Origin: CAZUHK01 sp964620345
Lineage (GTDB): Bacteria > Planctomycetota > Phycisphaerae > Phycisphaerales > Zrk34
Length of the DNA: 24,864 bases
Assembly (NCBI GenBank): GCA_964620345.1
Contig: CAZUHK010000022.1
Location: 1 to 24,864 of the forward strand
Direction: 5' to 3'
Shown here: in pieces, positions 7,881 to 16,327 of the stretch
Numbering within the stretch: the first letter of the stretch is position 1
Layout: each line of letters starts with the position of its first letter
Notes under the pieces: model-generated
Databases searched by the model: none
The model's input: only the letters and a program-made list of their open reading frames with translations
What the model was told of the DNA's origin: nothing
Made by a program: the position numbers and the translations under genes

Positions 7881-8660
7881 ATGGCATCGCACGAACCCAG
7901 ACCGCCGCGTTCCAACGATGGCCGCCGCCCGCCGGTGTGGCTGATCCATGTGATCATCATCGCGGTGGTCGCCTCGTGGGTGCCGTTCGCGCTGGTCGCC
8001 GAGAGCCGGACCAACAAGGACACCAAGCCGCGCATCCACATTTTTCAGGACATGGACGTGCAGCCCAAGCTCAAGGCGCAGGCGTCGAACCCGGTATTCG
8101 CCGATCAGCGTGCGATGCGGCCTCGGCTGGAGGGCACCGTCGCCCGCGGCGAGCTGGCCGACGCCGACCACTATTACCGCGGCTACCAGACCAATGACGA
8201 TGGCAAACCGATCATCGTGAAGACCGGTGAAACCAGCGACTACCAGTGGATCGCCGACTATCCCGAGCAGGTGACGGTGACGCGGCAATTCGTCGAGCGC
8301 GGCCGCGAGCGATACAACATCTTCTGCGCCCCGTGCCACGGGCAGTCGGGGCAGGGCAACGGCATGGTGCACGTGCGGGCCGAGGCGGTGGGGGCGTCGA
8401 CGACCGGCTGGGTCGCGCCGTCCGACCTCGTGGGCCTGGACTCCGATGGCACGCAGACGTACGGCGCGGCGAAGTTCGCCAACGGCAAGCTGCTGCACAC
8501 GATCAGCCACGGCGCCCGCTCGATGCGCGGCTACGCCTCACAGATCCCGATCGAAGACCGCTGGGCGATCGTCGCCTATGTCCGGGCGCTGCAGCTTTCG
8601 CAGAGCGCTTCGGTTAATGACGCGCCGATCGAAGAAATTCAGAAACTGAGGAGCCGATAG
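7881..8660 (+). CDS. actE: Alternative Complex III subunit ActE, monoheme cytochrome c
   Basis: This 259-aa protein has an N-terminal membrane anchor (about 18-40) and a periplasmic class I cytochrome c domain. The heme site is CAPCH (Cys149, Cys152, His153) and the likely axial methionine is Met215 in ARSMRGYASQIP. ActE is the monoheme cytochrome of Alternative Complex III and is thought to hand electrons to the oxidase or a soluble cytochrome. Its stop codon (8658-8660) overlaps the GTG start of actF by one base, pointing to translational coupling. Confidence 0.93.
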   Translation: MASHEPRPPRSNDGRRPPVWLIHVIIIAVVASWVPFALVAESRTNKDTKPRIHIFQDMDVQPKLKAQASNPVFADQRAMRPRLEGTVARGELADADHYYRGYQTNDDGKPIIVKTGETSDYQWIADYPEQVTVTRQFVERGRERYNIFCAPCHGQSGQGNGMVHVRAEAVGASTTGWVAPSDLVGLDSDGTQTYGAAKFANGKLLHTISHGARSMRGYASQIPIEDRWAIVAYVRALQLSQSASVNDAPIEEIQKLRSR

Positions 8661-9919
8661 TGGCCGCTCACGCCCAGGTCCATCTCGATCCGAACGAACC
8701 GCGTCGCCTGGGCACGCTGGCCGGGCGGCTGTCGGCCGCGGGCTGGAAGCTGGCGATCGCCGGGTTCGTCGTGATGGTGCTGCTGGCGCTGGTCGGCGGG
8801 CAGTACGCCGGACAGCGCGTGGCGTACGCCTACCTGACCAACTTCGCGTTCTTCATGTCGCTGGGCCTGGGCGGGTTGTTCTTCGTGCTGATTCACCACC
8901 TGTGCCGCACCGGATCGGTCACGACGTACCGCCGGCTGGGCGAGGTGATCGCCGGGACGCTGGCGTACGTCGGGCCGTTCGTGTTGCCCATCCTCATCGG
9001 CGCCGGCGCGATCTACCACTGGCCCCACCCGCAGGGCGACGCGATCCTCGAAGCCAAGACGCCCTGGTTGAACATGCCGTTCTGGGTCGTGCGGATGCTG
9101 GTGTACATCGCGGCGTTCGCGCTGATCGCGCGCCACTTCCTGCTCCGCTCGCGCCGGCAGGACGAAACCGGCGACCCGGCGCTGACCTCGCGCATGCAGG
9201 CGCTGTCCGCGCCGTGCGTGATCCTCTACGCCTTCCTGCTCACCGGCTTCGCGTTCGATCTGCTCAAGTCGCTCGACGCCCACTGGTTCAGCACGATGTT
9301 CGGCGTGTACTACTTCTCCGGGGCGTTCATGGCCTTGCACTGCCTGCTGGGCCTGTCGGTCGTGCGGCTGCAGGAGCGCGGGTTCCTCACCCGGTCGATC
9401 AACCTCGAACACTACCACGACATCGGCAAGATGATGTTCGCGTTCGTCGTCTTCTGGGCGTACATCGCCTTCAGCCAGTACATGCTGATCTGGTACGGCA
9501 ACATCCCCGAGGAAACGGTCTGGTACATCCGCCACGGCGCGGGCCTGTTCGAGGGCCAGCCGAATGATTTTTCCGTGCTGCTGCTGATCCTGCTGGTCGG
9601 CCACTTCATCGTGCCGTTCTTCGGCATGATCTCGCGGTCGATCAAGCGTCGGCCGCAGCGGCTGGCGAACTGGGCGGTGTGGCTGCTGGCGATGCACTGG
9701 CTGGACATGATCTGGCTGGTCCGCCCCGAGCTGCGCACCGGGCCGGGCTACACCCACACCGTGCCGGTGAACTGGGTGGACATCCTGGCGCTGCTGGCGG
9801 GGCTGCTGGCGTTCGGCGGGGTGTTCCTTGCCGCGATGGCCAGGGTGGCCGGCGACAAGCCGCTGGTCGCGGAGAAAGACCCCCGCCTGCCCGAGGGATT
9901 GGTGTTCGAGAACTTTTAG
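8660..9919 (+). CDS. actF: Alternative Complex III subunit ActF, polytopic membrane subunit
   Basis: This 419-aa protein has about ten TM segments and resembles the second quinol:cytochrome c oxidoreductase membrane subunit, a distant NrfD-like relative of ActC. Recognisable stretches are GLGGLFFVLIHHL, LLRSRRQDETGD, MMFAFVVFWAYIAFSQYMLIWY with NIPEET after it, and HWLDMIWLVRPEL. It forms the second half of the membrane part and may hold a proton path. The start is the GTG at 8660, which overlaps the actE stop and follows GAGGAG in the end of actE. The next gene starts 42 bases after the stop. Confidence 0.93.
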   Translation: MAAHAQVHLDPNEPRRLGTLAGRLSAAGWKLAIAGFVVMVLLALVGGQYAGQRVAYAYLTNFAFFMSLGLGGLFFVLIHHLCRTGSVTTYRRLGEVIAGTLAYVGPFVLPILIGAGAIYHWPHPQGDAILEAKTPWLNMPFWVVRMLVYIAAFALIARHFLLRSRRQDETGDPALTSRMQALSAPCVILYAFLLTGFAFDLLKSLDAHWFSTMFGVYYFSGAFMALHCLLGLSVVRLQERGFLTRSINLEHYHDIGKMMFAFVVFWAYIAFSQYMLIWYGNIPEETVWYIRHGAGLFEGQPNDFSVLLLILLVGHFIVPFFGMISRSIKRRPQRLANWAVWLLAMHWLDMIWLVRPELRTGPGYTHTVPVNWVDILALLAGLLAFGGVFLAAMARVAGDKPLVAEKDPRLPEGLVFENF

Positions 9920-9961
9920 TCAGAAGAAAAGCCGCTTAACCGCCGGCTAGAGTAGAGGCAA

Positions 9962-10273
9962 ATGACTGCGACTGAGAAACCACGCTGGATGGACTTGAAC
10001 ACGCGGTTGATCCTGACGATCGGCCTGTGCGGCGCGATCATCGTGTTCGGCCTGGTGATCCCCGGTCTCAAGGCGCTGTTGGCGACGATCGAGGGCAACT
10101 TCCAGGAAGCCGAGGTGTTCAGCCGGGAAAGCCGCGAGCTGATCGCCCACCGGGCCGACGATCAGATGCGGATCGCCAGCTACTCGTGGGTGGATCAGGA
10201 AAAGGGCATCGTGCAGATCCCGATCGATCGGGCGATGCAACTGTACGTCCAGCGAGCCAACGCCGAGCAATGA
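9962..10273 (+). CDS. Small one-TM protein of the act-cox operon, function unknown
   Basis: This 103-aa protein has a short cytoplasmic N-terminus, one TM helix (about 15-36) and a soluble, probably periplasmic C-terminal half that ends in ASYSWVDQEKGIVQIPIDRA followed by MQLYV. That last motif (SYxWVDxxKGIVxIPIDRAM) recurs, to my memory, in proteins encoded beside ActF and SCO genes in other phyla, often near the C-terminus, so it is probably a conserved part of oxidase or ACIII assembly. No cofactor site is visible. It overlaps a possible upstream start of the SCO gene (ATGA at 10270-10273), which suggests coupled translation. No function should be assigned yet. Confidence 0.85.
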   Translation: MTATEKPRWMDLNTRLILTIGLCGAIIVFGLVIPGLKALLATIEGNFQEAEVFSRESRELIAHRADDQMRIASYSWVDQEKGIVQIPIDRAMQLYVQRANAEQ

Positions 10274-10311
10274 CCCCGACCGCCCGGGCCGCGGAAAGGC
10301 GATGTGAAACG

Positions 10312-11199
10312 ATGAATCAGCACTTGGAACACTTCGCCGGCATCTGTCTAACGACGCTTGTGCTCGTCGCGGCGCCGGCCGCGGCGCAGTGGGACGACGT
10401 GGACCCCGATGCGATCAACGAAGAATATCGGCAGATGCAGATCGTCGAGCATCTCGACGCGACGCTGCCGCTGGAGCTGACGTTCACCGACGCCGGCGGC
10501 GAGCAGTTGGCGCTGGGCGAACTGTTCGACGGCAAGCGGCCGGTGGTGCTGGCGCTGATCTACCACCGCTGCCCGATGCTCTGCGGGCTGGTGACGCGCG
10601 GGTTGCTGGACGCGGCCAAGTCCCTGAGCTGGACGCCGGGTGAGCAGTACCGCATCGTCGTGGTCAGCTTCGACCACACCGAAGGCCCGAAGCTCAGCGA
10701 CCTGAATCGCCGCGCGTTCCTGGCCGACCTCAATCGCCCCGGCGCCGAGCATGGCGTGACGTTCCTCACCGGCAGCAGGGAAAACATTCGGCGGGTGACC
10801 GATACGGTCGGCTTCCCGTTCAAGTGGTCCGATGAGGCGGATCAGTACAGCCATCCCTCGGCGATCTATGTGCTCACGCCCGCCGGCCGCATCAGCCGGT
10901 ACCTGTACGGCGTGAACTACGAGGAGAAGAACCTGCGGCTGTCGCTGGTCGAGGCCTCGGATGGGAAGGTCGGCTCGTTTGCCGACAAGATCACGCTGCT
11001 GTGCAGCCACTACGACGCATCGACGCGCGGCTACGTGGCCAGCGCGATCAAGATCATGAACCTCTCGGCCCTGACGCTGGGCGTGATGATTCTCGCGGTG
11101 GTGTTCGCGGTGATCATCTTCCGCCGCGCAAGCCAGCGAAAGGCCGATGCCGATGCCAACGCAACTTCAGGGCCCGGCCCATCCGCGGTGAACGCATGA
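10312..11199 (+). CDS. SCO1/SenC/PrrC-type copper chaperone for cytochrome oxidase
   Basis: This is a thioredoxin-fold protein that delivers copper to the CuA site of cytochrome oxidase subunit II. The copper ligands are visible as HRCPMLCGL (Cys87, Cys91) and a downstream His in YSHPSAIYVL (His181). An N-terminal signal peptide (about 8-26, ending AAAQ) exports it. Unusually for soluble SCO proteins, a C-terminal TM helix (252-270) follows, so it is anchored at the far end as well. I chose the ATG at 10312, which sits directly before the signal peptide with GGAAAGG upstream. An ATG at 10270 overlapping the previous stop would add 14 residues. Its stop (11197-11199) overlaps the coxB ATG, so the chaperone and its client are translated together. 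Confidence 0.93.
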   Translation: MNQHLEHFAGICLTTLVLVAAPAAAQWDDVDPDAINEEYRQMQIVEHLDATLPLELTFTDAGGEQLALGELFDGKRPVVLALIYHRCPMLCGLVTRGLLDAAKSLSWTPGEQYRIVVVSFDHTEGPKLSDLNRRAFLADLNRPGAEHGVTFLTGSRENIRRVTDTVGFPFKWSDEADQYSHPSAIYVLTPAGRISRYLYGVNYEEKNLRLSLVEASDGKVGSFADKITLLCSHYDASTRGYVASAIKIMNLSALTLGVMILAVVFAVIIFRRASQRKADADANATSGPGPSAVNA

Positions 11200-12317
11200 C
11201 CACGCTGTTGCCCATCCTGGCTCAGGGCGGCGCCGAGGGTTACTCGGCGCTGCTGCCCGGCGACGCCTCGGCCAACGCCGCGGGCGTCGACTGGCTGTTC
11301 ATGTTCATCTGGTATCTGTCGGCTTTTTTCTTCGTGCTCATCATCGCGCTGATGGTGCTGTTCGCGTGGAAGTACCGCCGCAGGAACCCCGAGCAGTTCG
11401 CCACGGGCACGGTGACGCACAACACGCCGCTGGAGCTGGCCTGGTCGCTGCCGCCGCTGATCATCGTGATCTTCATCTTCTGGGCCGGCCTGGGCGGGTT
11501 CGTCGAGATCTCCAACCCCTACGCCAACGCCAAGCGGATCGACGTGCGGGCGTGGAAGTGGAACTGGGAGTTTCAGTACAAGCTGCCCGATGGCAACATC
11601 TACCGCGACCCGGCGTTGCACGTGCCGGTCGGCACGCCGATCGAGCTGGTCATCTCGTCGGACGATGTGATCCACTCGCTGTTCATCCCGCACTTCCGGG
11701 TGAAGAAGGACGCGGTGCCGGGCAAGTTCAACCGCCTGTGGTTCACGCCCACCGAGCCGGGCGAGTACCCGCTTTACTGCACGGAGTACTGCGGGACGCA
11801 GCACTCGGCGATGCTCTCGCGCGTGGTGGTGCATCCGCCCGGCGGGTTCGAGCAGTGGCTGGCCGAGGCCAGCCGCGCCCTGTGGGCCGAGCTGCCCGAA
11901 GAGCAGTACCAGCAATGGGCGGCGATCGAATCGAAAGAAGCGTTCGACGCATTCAAGCAGAAGCTTTCGGAGCAGAGCGAAGAGATGGCCGAGAAGGCCG
12001 AGGATCTCAAGCCGCCGTTCGTCGTCGGCGAGGAGCTTTACGCCCAGCGCGGCTGCAAGCAGTGCCACTCGCTGGACGGCTCGTCCGGGCAGGGCCCGAC
12101 GTGGAAGGGCCTGTGGATGAACAAGCGCGTGTTCACCGACGGTTCGGAGAAGGTGGCCGATGAAAACTACCTCCGCGAAGCGATCCTCTACCCTAAACAG
12201 GAAGTGGTCAACGGCTATTCGAACGTGATGCCCGAGTACCCGCTGAAGGCCAACAACCCGCGGACCGAGCGCGAGATCGCCGCGATCATCTCGTACATCC
12301 GCTCGCTGGAGGATTGA
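11196..12317 (+). CDS. coxB: Cytochrome c oxidase subunit II with fused cytochrome c (caa3 type)
   Basis: This 373-aa subunit has two TM helices (about 33-58 and 80-103), a periplasmic cupredoxin domain and a C-terminal cytochrome c domain. The CuA ligands are all present: His160, then CTEYCGTQHSAM with Cys195, Glu197, Cys199, His203 and Met206. The fused domain carries CKQCH (287-291) and the axial Met345 in NVMPEYP. A charged, Glu-rich linker (about 216-272) joins the two domains. The fused heme marks a caa3 oxidase that can take electrons directly from Alternative Complex III. The ATG at 11196 overlaps the SCO stop codon by three bases (ATGA). Confidence 0.95.
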   Translation: MTTLLPILAQGGAEGYSALLPGDASANAAGVDWLFMFIWYLSAFFFVLIIALMVLFAWKYRRRNPEQFATGTVTHNTPLELAWSLPPLIIVIFIFWAGLGGFVEISNPYANAKRIDVRAWKWNWEFQYKLPDGNIYRDPALHVPVGTPIELVISSDDVIHSLFIPHFRVKKDAVPGKFNRLWFTPTEPGEYPLYCTEYCGTQHSAMLSRVVVHPPGGFEQWLAEASRALWAELPEEQYQQWAAIESKEAFDAFKQKLSEQSEEMAEKAEDLKPPFVVGEELYAQRGCKQCHSLDGSSGQGPTWKGLWMNKRVFTDGSEKVADENYLREAILYPKQEVVNGYSNVMPEYPLKANNPRTEREIAAIISYIRSLED

Positions 12318-12344
12318 CCCGGACGCCTCGACCGGTAAACAGTT

Positions 12345-14138
12345 ATGAGCACCATCACCAAACCCACCACCCCGCCGACGGTCGATCAGGTCGAGCTGTC
12401 GCCCACCGAACACCTGCGGCACAACTATCTGAACCACACCCGGGGCATCGGGTCGTGGCTGACCACGCTCGATCACAAGCGGATCGGGCTGATGTACCTC
12501 GCGGGCATTATCGGGTCGTTCTTTCTGGGCGGCATCTTCGCGATCCTCATCCGCACCGAGCTGGCCGCGGCCGGTCAGACCGTCCTGCCTGCGCTGAGCG
12601 AAGGCGGCGACTGGCGCGACACCTACAACCAGGTCTTCACCCTCCACGGCGCGGTGATGGTGTTCCTCTTCATCATCCCCGGCATCCCCGCGGCGCTGGG
12701 CAACTTCGTCCTGCCCATCCAACTGGGCGCCAAGGACGTGGCGTTCCCCCGGCTGAACCTGATGAGCTTCTACCTGTGGACGATCGGGGCGCTGTTCTTC
12801 GTGATCACGATCGCCGTGGGCGGGCTGGACACCGGCTGGACGTTCTACACGCCCTACGCGACCGATCCGACGCACTCGGTGTTCAAGGGCGTGATCCCCG
12901 CGACGTTCGGGGCGTTCCTGCTGGGCTTTTCGTCGATCCTGACCGGCGTGAACTTCATCGCCTCGATCCACATGCTCCGCCCGCCGGGCATGGGCTGGTT
13001 CAAGATGCCCCTGTTCCTCTGGGCGTTGTACGCCACGGCGGTCATCCAGATCCTCGCCACCCCGGTGCTGGCCATCACGCTGCTGATGCTCATCGCCGAG
13101 CGGGCGGCGAGCATCGGCATCTTCGACCCCGCGTCCGGCGGCGACCCCGTGCTCTACCAGCACTTCTTCTGGTTCTATTCCCACCCGGCGGTGTACATCA
13201 TGATCCTGCCGGCGTTCGGCGTGGTCAGCGAGCTGGTCAGCACCTTCAGCCGCAAGCACATCTTCGGCTACTCCTTCATCGCGATGAGCTCACTGGCCAT
13301 CGCCCTGCTGGGCTTCCTGGTCTGGGGCCACCACATGTTCACCTCCGGCCAGAGCACGCTGGCCGGCGTGATCTTCAGCTTCATCACCTTCTTCATCGCC
13401 ATCCCCTCGGCGGTGAAAATCTTCAACTGGCTGGCGACGATGTTCCGCGGCTCGATCTGGCTGAAGTCGCCCATGATCTATGCGATGAGCTTCATCTGGG
13501 TGTTCAGCATCGGCGGGCTGACCGGCCTGCCCCTGGCCGCGATCGCCACCGACATCCAGTTGCACGACACCTACTTCGTCGTCGCCCACTTCCACTACGT
13601 GATGGTCGGCGGCACCGTCTTCGCCTTCCTGGGCGGCCTGCACTACTGGTGGCCGAAGATGATGGGCCGAATGTACTCCGAGAAAGGCGCGATCTGGAGC
13701 TGGGCGTTCATCTTCATCGGCTTCAACCTCACCTTCTTCCCGCAGTTCATCATGGGCTCGCAGGGCATGCCCCGCCGCTACGCCGATTACGGCCAGATGG
13801 AGCTGGCCGACGGCTCGACGCTCTCGCTCGAACAGTTCGCGATCTATCACCAGCTCTCGTCGGTCGGGGCATATCTGCAGTTGATCGGCTTCGTGGCCCT
13901 GGCGGTGGTGCTGGTGCGTTCGATGGTGAGCGGCCGGCTGGCGCCGCGGAACCCGTGGGGCTCCAACGCGCTGGAGTGGCACGCGCCTTCGCCGCCGCCG
14001 CACGAGAACTTCCCCGACCAGCCGCGGGGCGAGGATCCTTACGAACACAGCCGCTGGCACTGGGATGAAAAGATCGGCGGGTTCGTGCAGCGCGATCCCC
14101 AAGCCACCGACCGGCCGGCCGCGGCGGGGGGGCATTGA
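12345..14138 (+). CDS. coxA: Cytochrome c oxidase subunit I (A2-type heme-copper oxidase)
   Basis: This 597-aa catalytic subunit reduces O2 to water and pumps protons. Ligands seen are His101 (TLHGAVMV, low-spin heme), His280 with the cross-linking Tyr284 (FYSHPAVY), His329-His330 (WGHH), and His415 and His417 (VVAHFHYVMVGG). The stretch YSHPAVY replaces the GHPEVY of A1 enzymes, so the D-channel glutamate is absent and the enzyme is of the A2 class known from caa3 oxidases of Rhodothermus and Thermus. About twelve TM helices are present, with a soluble tail after residue 520. The ATG at 12345 lies 28 bases after coxB. The stop lies two bases before the coxC ATG. Confidence 0.96.
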   Translation: MSTITKPTTPPTVDQVELSPTEHLRHNYLNHTRGIGSWLTTLDHKRIGLMYLAGIIGSFFLGGIFAILIRTELAAAGQTVLPALSEGGDWRDTYNQVFTLHGAVMVFLFIIPGIPAALGNFVLPIQLGAKDVAFPRLNLMSFYLWTIGALFFVITIAVGGLDTGWTFYTPYATDPTHSVFKGVIPATFGAFLLGFSSILTGVNFIASIHMLRPPGMGWFKMPLFLWALYATAVIQILATPVLAITLLMLIAERAASIGIFDPASGGDPVLYQHFFWFYSHPAVYIMILPAFGVVSELVSTFSRKHIFGYSFIAMSSLAIALLGFLVWGHHMFTSGQSTLAGVIFSFITFFIAIPSAVKIFNWLATMFRGSIWLKSPMIYAMSFIWVFSIGGLTGLPLAAIATDIQLHDTYFVVAHFHYVMVGGTVFAFLGGLHYWWPKMMGRMYSEKGAIWSWAFIFIGFNLTFFPQFIMGSQGMPRRYADYGQMELADGSTLSLEQFAIYHQLSSVGAYLQLIGFVALAVVLVRSMVSGRLAPRNPWGSNALEWHAPSPPPHENFPDQPRGEDPYEHSRWHWDEKIGGFVQRDPQATDRPAAAGGH

Positions 14139-14140
14139 CC

Positions 14141-15109
14141 ATGAGCCAGATCGACGCCGGCGCCACGCACGCCGCGGGCCACGATGAACATCACGACGCC
14201 AACGTCGCCCACCACTTCGACTCGGCCGAGCAGCAGTACTCCTCGGGCAAGTTGGGCATGTGGGTGTTCCTGGCCACCGAAATCCTGATGTTCGGCGGGC
14301 TGTTCTGCGGCTACGCGGTGTGGCGGGCCAACGACCCGGCCAGCTTCGAGTACGGCCACCTGCTGCTGGACACGAAGATGGGCGCGATCAACACCGTGAT
14401 CCTCATCGCCTCCAGCTTCACCATGGCCTGGGGCGTCCGCGCCGCGCAGCTCGGCCAGAAGCAACTGCTGGTGGTGATGCTCGCGCTGACCCTGGCCGGG
14501 GCCTGCGGGTTCATGGTCGTCAAGTACTTCGAGTACTCGGGCAAGATGGCCCACGGCATCGCCCCCGGCAGCTTCTTCGACGAAGACCAGATCCAGCACC
14601 ACTACGGCAAAGACCACGACAAACACACCGGTGCGGATGCCCCCGCCCCCCAAGCCGAGCCAGAGGCGCAGCGCAGCGAAGCCGGCGGCTCGGGTCAAGC
14701 CGCCGTCACCACCGATGACACCGCCGACACGACCGCGACTGACACCGCCGCCCAACCCATCGCCGGCACCACCGTCGATCCGCCCGGCAACGCGCCGATC
14801 GGCCTGGCGCCGCAGTTCATCGCCGCCGCCGACCACGCCGAGCACGCCGCTCACGGCACCCACGCTTACCCCCCGCCGGACAAGATCATCGCCTCGCAGA
14901 ACTTCTTCGACGTCTATTACATGATGACCGGCCTGCACGGCATCCACGTGCTGGTGGGCATGGGCCTGATCGCCTGGCTGCTGATCCGCGCCACCCGGGG
15001 TGTGTTCGGCCCCCAACGCTTCGCCGCGGTCGACAACGTCGGCCTGTACTGGCACCTGGTCGACCTGATCTGGATCTTCCTGTTCCCCCTGCTTTACCTG
15101 ATCGATTAG
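14141..15109 (+). CDS. coxC: Cytochrome c oxidase subunit III with a long hydrophilic insert
   Basis: This 322-aa membrane subunit of the oxidase shows family segments KLGMWVFLATEILMFGGLF, KYFEYSGK, TGLHGIHVLVGMG and YWHLVDLIWIFLFPLLYLID. The hydrophobic segments are split by an insert (about 145-250) that is Ala/Thr/Asp-rich and low in complexity between 160 and 215, with several His near both edges. The N-terminus is also His-rich. The ATG at 14141 is chosen over a TTG at 14135 that overlaps the coxA stop. The gene follows coxA directly, as is usual for coxBAC operons. Function is structural and helps keep the active site stable. Confidence 0.94.
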   Translation: MSQIDAGATHAAGHDEHHDANVAHHFDSAEQQYSSGKLGMWVFLATEILMFGGLFCGYAVWRANDPASFEYGHLLLDTKMGAINTVILIASSFTMAWGVRAAQLGQKQLLVVMLALTLAGACGFMVVKYFEYSGKMAHGIAPGSFFDEDQIQHHYGKDHDKHTGADAPAPQAEPEAQRSEAGGSGQAAVTTDDTADTTATDTAAQPIAGTTVDPPGNAPIGLAPQFIAAADHAEHAAHGTHAYPPPDKIIASQNFFDVYYMMTGLHGIHVLVGMGLIAWLLIRATRGVFGPQRFAAVDNVGLYWHLVDLIWIFLFPLLYLID

Positions 15110-15120
15110 CGAGCCATGCG

Positions 15121-15519
15121 ATGAGCGATACGCCCCCCCCCCAATCCCCGCACCCCGCCGACTCGGGCGAAAACCACATCCACGTCGTGCCCATGAAGGT
15201 GCTCGTGGGCATCTTCATCGCGCTGCTGATCCTCACGTTCCTCACCGTCGAGGCGTCGCACCTGGCGCGCTCGGGCGTGCTGGACCTGGGCGGGGGCAAC
15301 GTGATCGTCGCCCTGGTGATCGCGCTGATCAAGGCAACGCTGGTGGCGCTGTATTTCATGCACCTTCGCTACGATTCGCTGTTCAACGGCGTCGTGCTGA
15401 TCGCATCGCTGATATTCGTCGTGCTGTTCATCGGCGTGTCGCTGCTGGACTCGCGGGAGTATCAGCCGGCGCGGCAGGAGTACAAGCAGACCCAGGCCGC
15501 CGAAGCACCGGCCGGTTAG
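15121..15519 (+). CDS. Cytochrome c oxidase subunit IV (prokaryotic CtaF/CoxD-like)
   Basis: This 132-aa protein has three TM helices (about 26-45, 60-80 and 88-109). The centre has the family signature KATLVALYFMHLRYD. The N-terminus is Pro/His-rich and cytoplasmic. It is the small accessory subunit normally found next to subunit III, with a role in assembly or stability of the oxidase. The ATG at 15121 follows coxC by 11 bases. Confidence 0.9.
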   Translation: MSDTPPPQSPHPADSGENHIHVVPMKVLVGIFIALLILTFLTVEASHLARSGVLDLGGGNVIVALVIALIKATLVALYFMHLRYDSLFNGVVLIASLIFVVLFIGVSLLDSREYQPARQEYKQTQAAEAPAG

Positions 15520-15590
15520 CCGGGCGTCGTCGTCCGACCGCCGCACCCCGGCTCTGGTCGTCCCCACGGGCCGGGGGATCGGAGCAAGCC

Positions 15591-16229
15591 ATGAGCGATC
15601 CATCCGCAGATCCCCCCATTCGCGCCGACTCCGCCATGGGCCGGCCCCCGCTGCCCAACCCGCGCAAGGTCGGCACGTTCGGCATGCTGCTGTTCCTCGC
15701 ATCGCTGACGATGCTGTTCGTCGCCAGCATGGTCGGCTACGCCATCATCCGCCTGCAACTGTTCAACCCCGCCGCCGAGCCCAACCCGCCGCTGGGCCGG
15801 ATCGACCTGCCCGTGACGCTGTGGCTCTCCACGTTCATCATTCTCGTCTCGTCCGCCGTGCTGCACTACGCCGGCCACTGCGTCTCGCTCGAAAGGCAAA
15901 AGCCCTTCCGCAAGGCGATGCTCATCACCACCGCGCTGGGCTACCTGTTCCTGATCGTCCAGGGCCCGGCCCTGTACGACCTCGTGCAGACCCAGGCCGC
16001 GATCGCCGAGGCCAACGTCCGGCTGTACATGCTCATCGTCCTGCTGGTCGTGCTGCACGGCCTGCACGTCATCGGCGGCCTGATCCCGCTGACCGCCATC
16101 ACCCTCAACGCCCACAAGGGCAAATACGACCACGAGCACTACCACCCCGTAGCCCTGATGGCGATCTACTGGCACTTCCTCGACGTCGTGTGGCTCGCCA
16201 TGTTCTGCCTCTTTCATTTGCTGGGCTGA
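15591..16229 (+). CDS. Second cytochrome c oxidase subunit III-like protein
   Basis: This 212-aa protein has about five TM segments and the heme-copper oxidase subunit III fold. Supporting features are RKVGTFGMLLFLASLTMLFV at the N-terminus, a helix with LHYAGHCVSLERQK, GLHVIGGLIPL, and the terminal YWHFLDVVWLAMFCLFHLLG. It is shorter than the CoxC encoded upstream and lacks the long insert. Such second subunit III genes occur in caa3 operons and may act in the same complex or in its assembly. The ATG at 15591 has GGAG nine bases upstream. It is the last gene of the operon. No strong terminator follows; only a weak AGGCG-CCG-CGCCT hairpin at 16256-16268. Confidence 0.9.
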   Translation: MSDPSADPPIRADSAMGRPPLPNPRKVGTFGMLLFLASLTMLFVASMVGYAIIRLQLFNPAAEPNPPLGRIDLPVTLWLSTFIILVSSAVLHYAGHCVSLERQKPFRKAMLITTALGYLFLIVQGPALYDLVQTQAAIAEANVRLYMLIVLLVVLHGLHVIGGLIPLTAITLNAHKGKYDHEHYHPVALMAIYWHFLDVVWLAMFCLFHLLG

Positions 16230-16327
16230 CTTCGCGCGCTGCACAGCCAATCCCGAGGCGCCGCGCCTGCTCGTGGTGATCGCGATGCATCGGTCAAGCT
16301 CGAATGGGCGCTGCCGCTGCTGATGAT

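Noticed and set aside
11031..13259. A 742-codon open frame on the minus strand across the coxB and coxA genes.
   Set aside because: It is antisense to two strongly recognised genes. Its translation is rich in Arg, His, Asp and Gln without any domain, as expected from the GC-rich third-position bias of the real genes.
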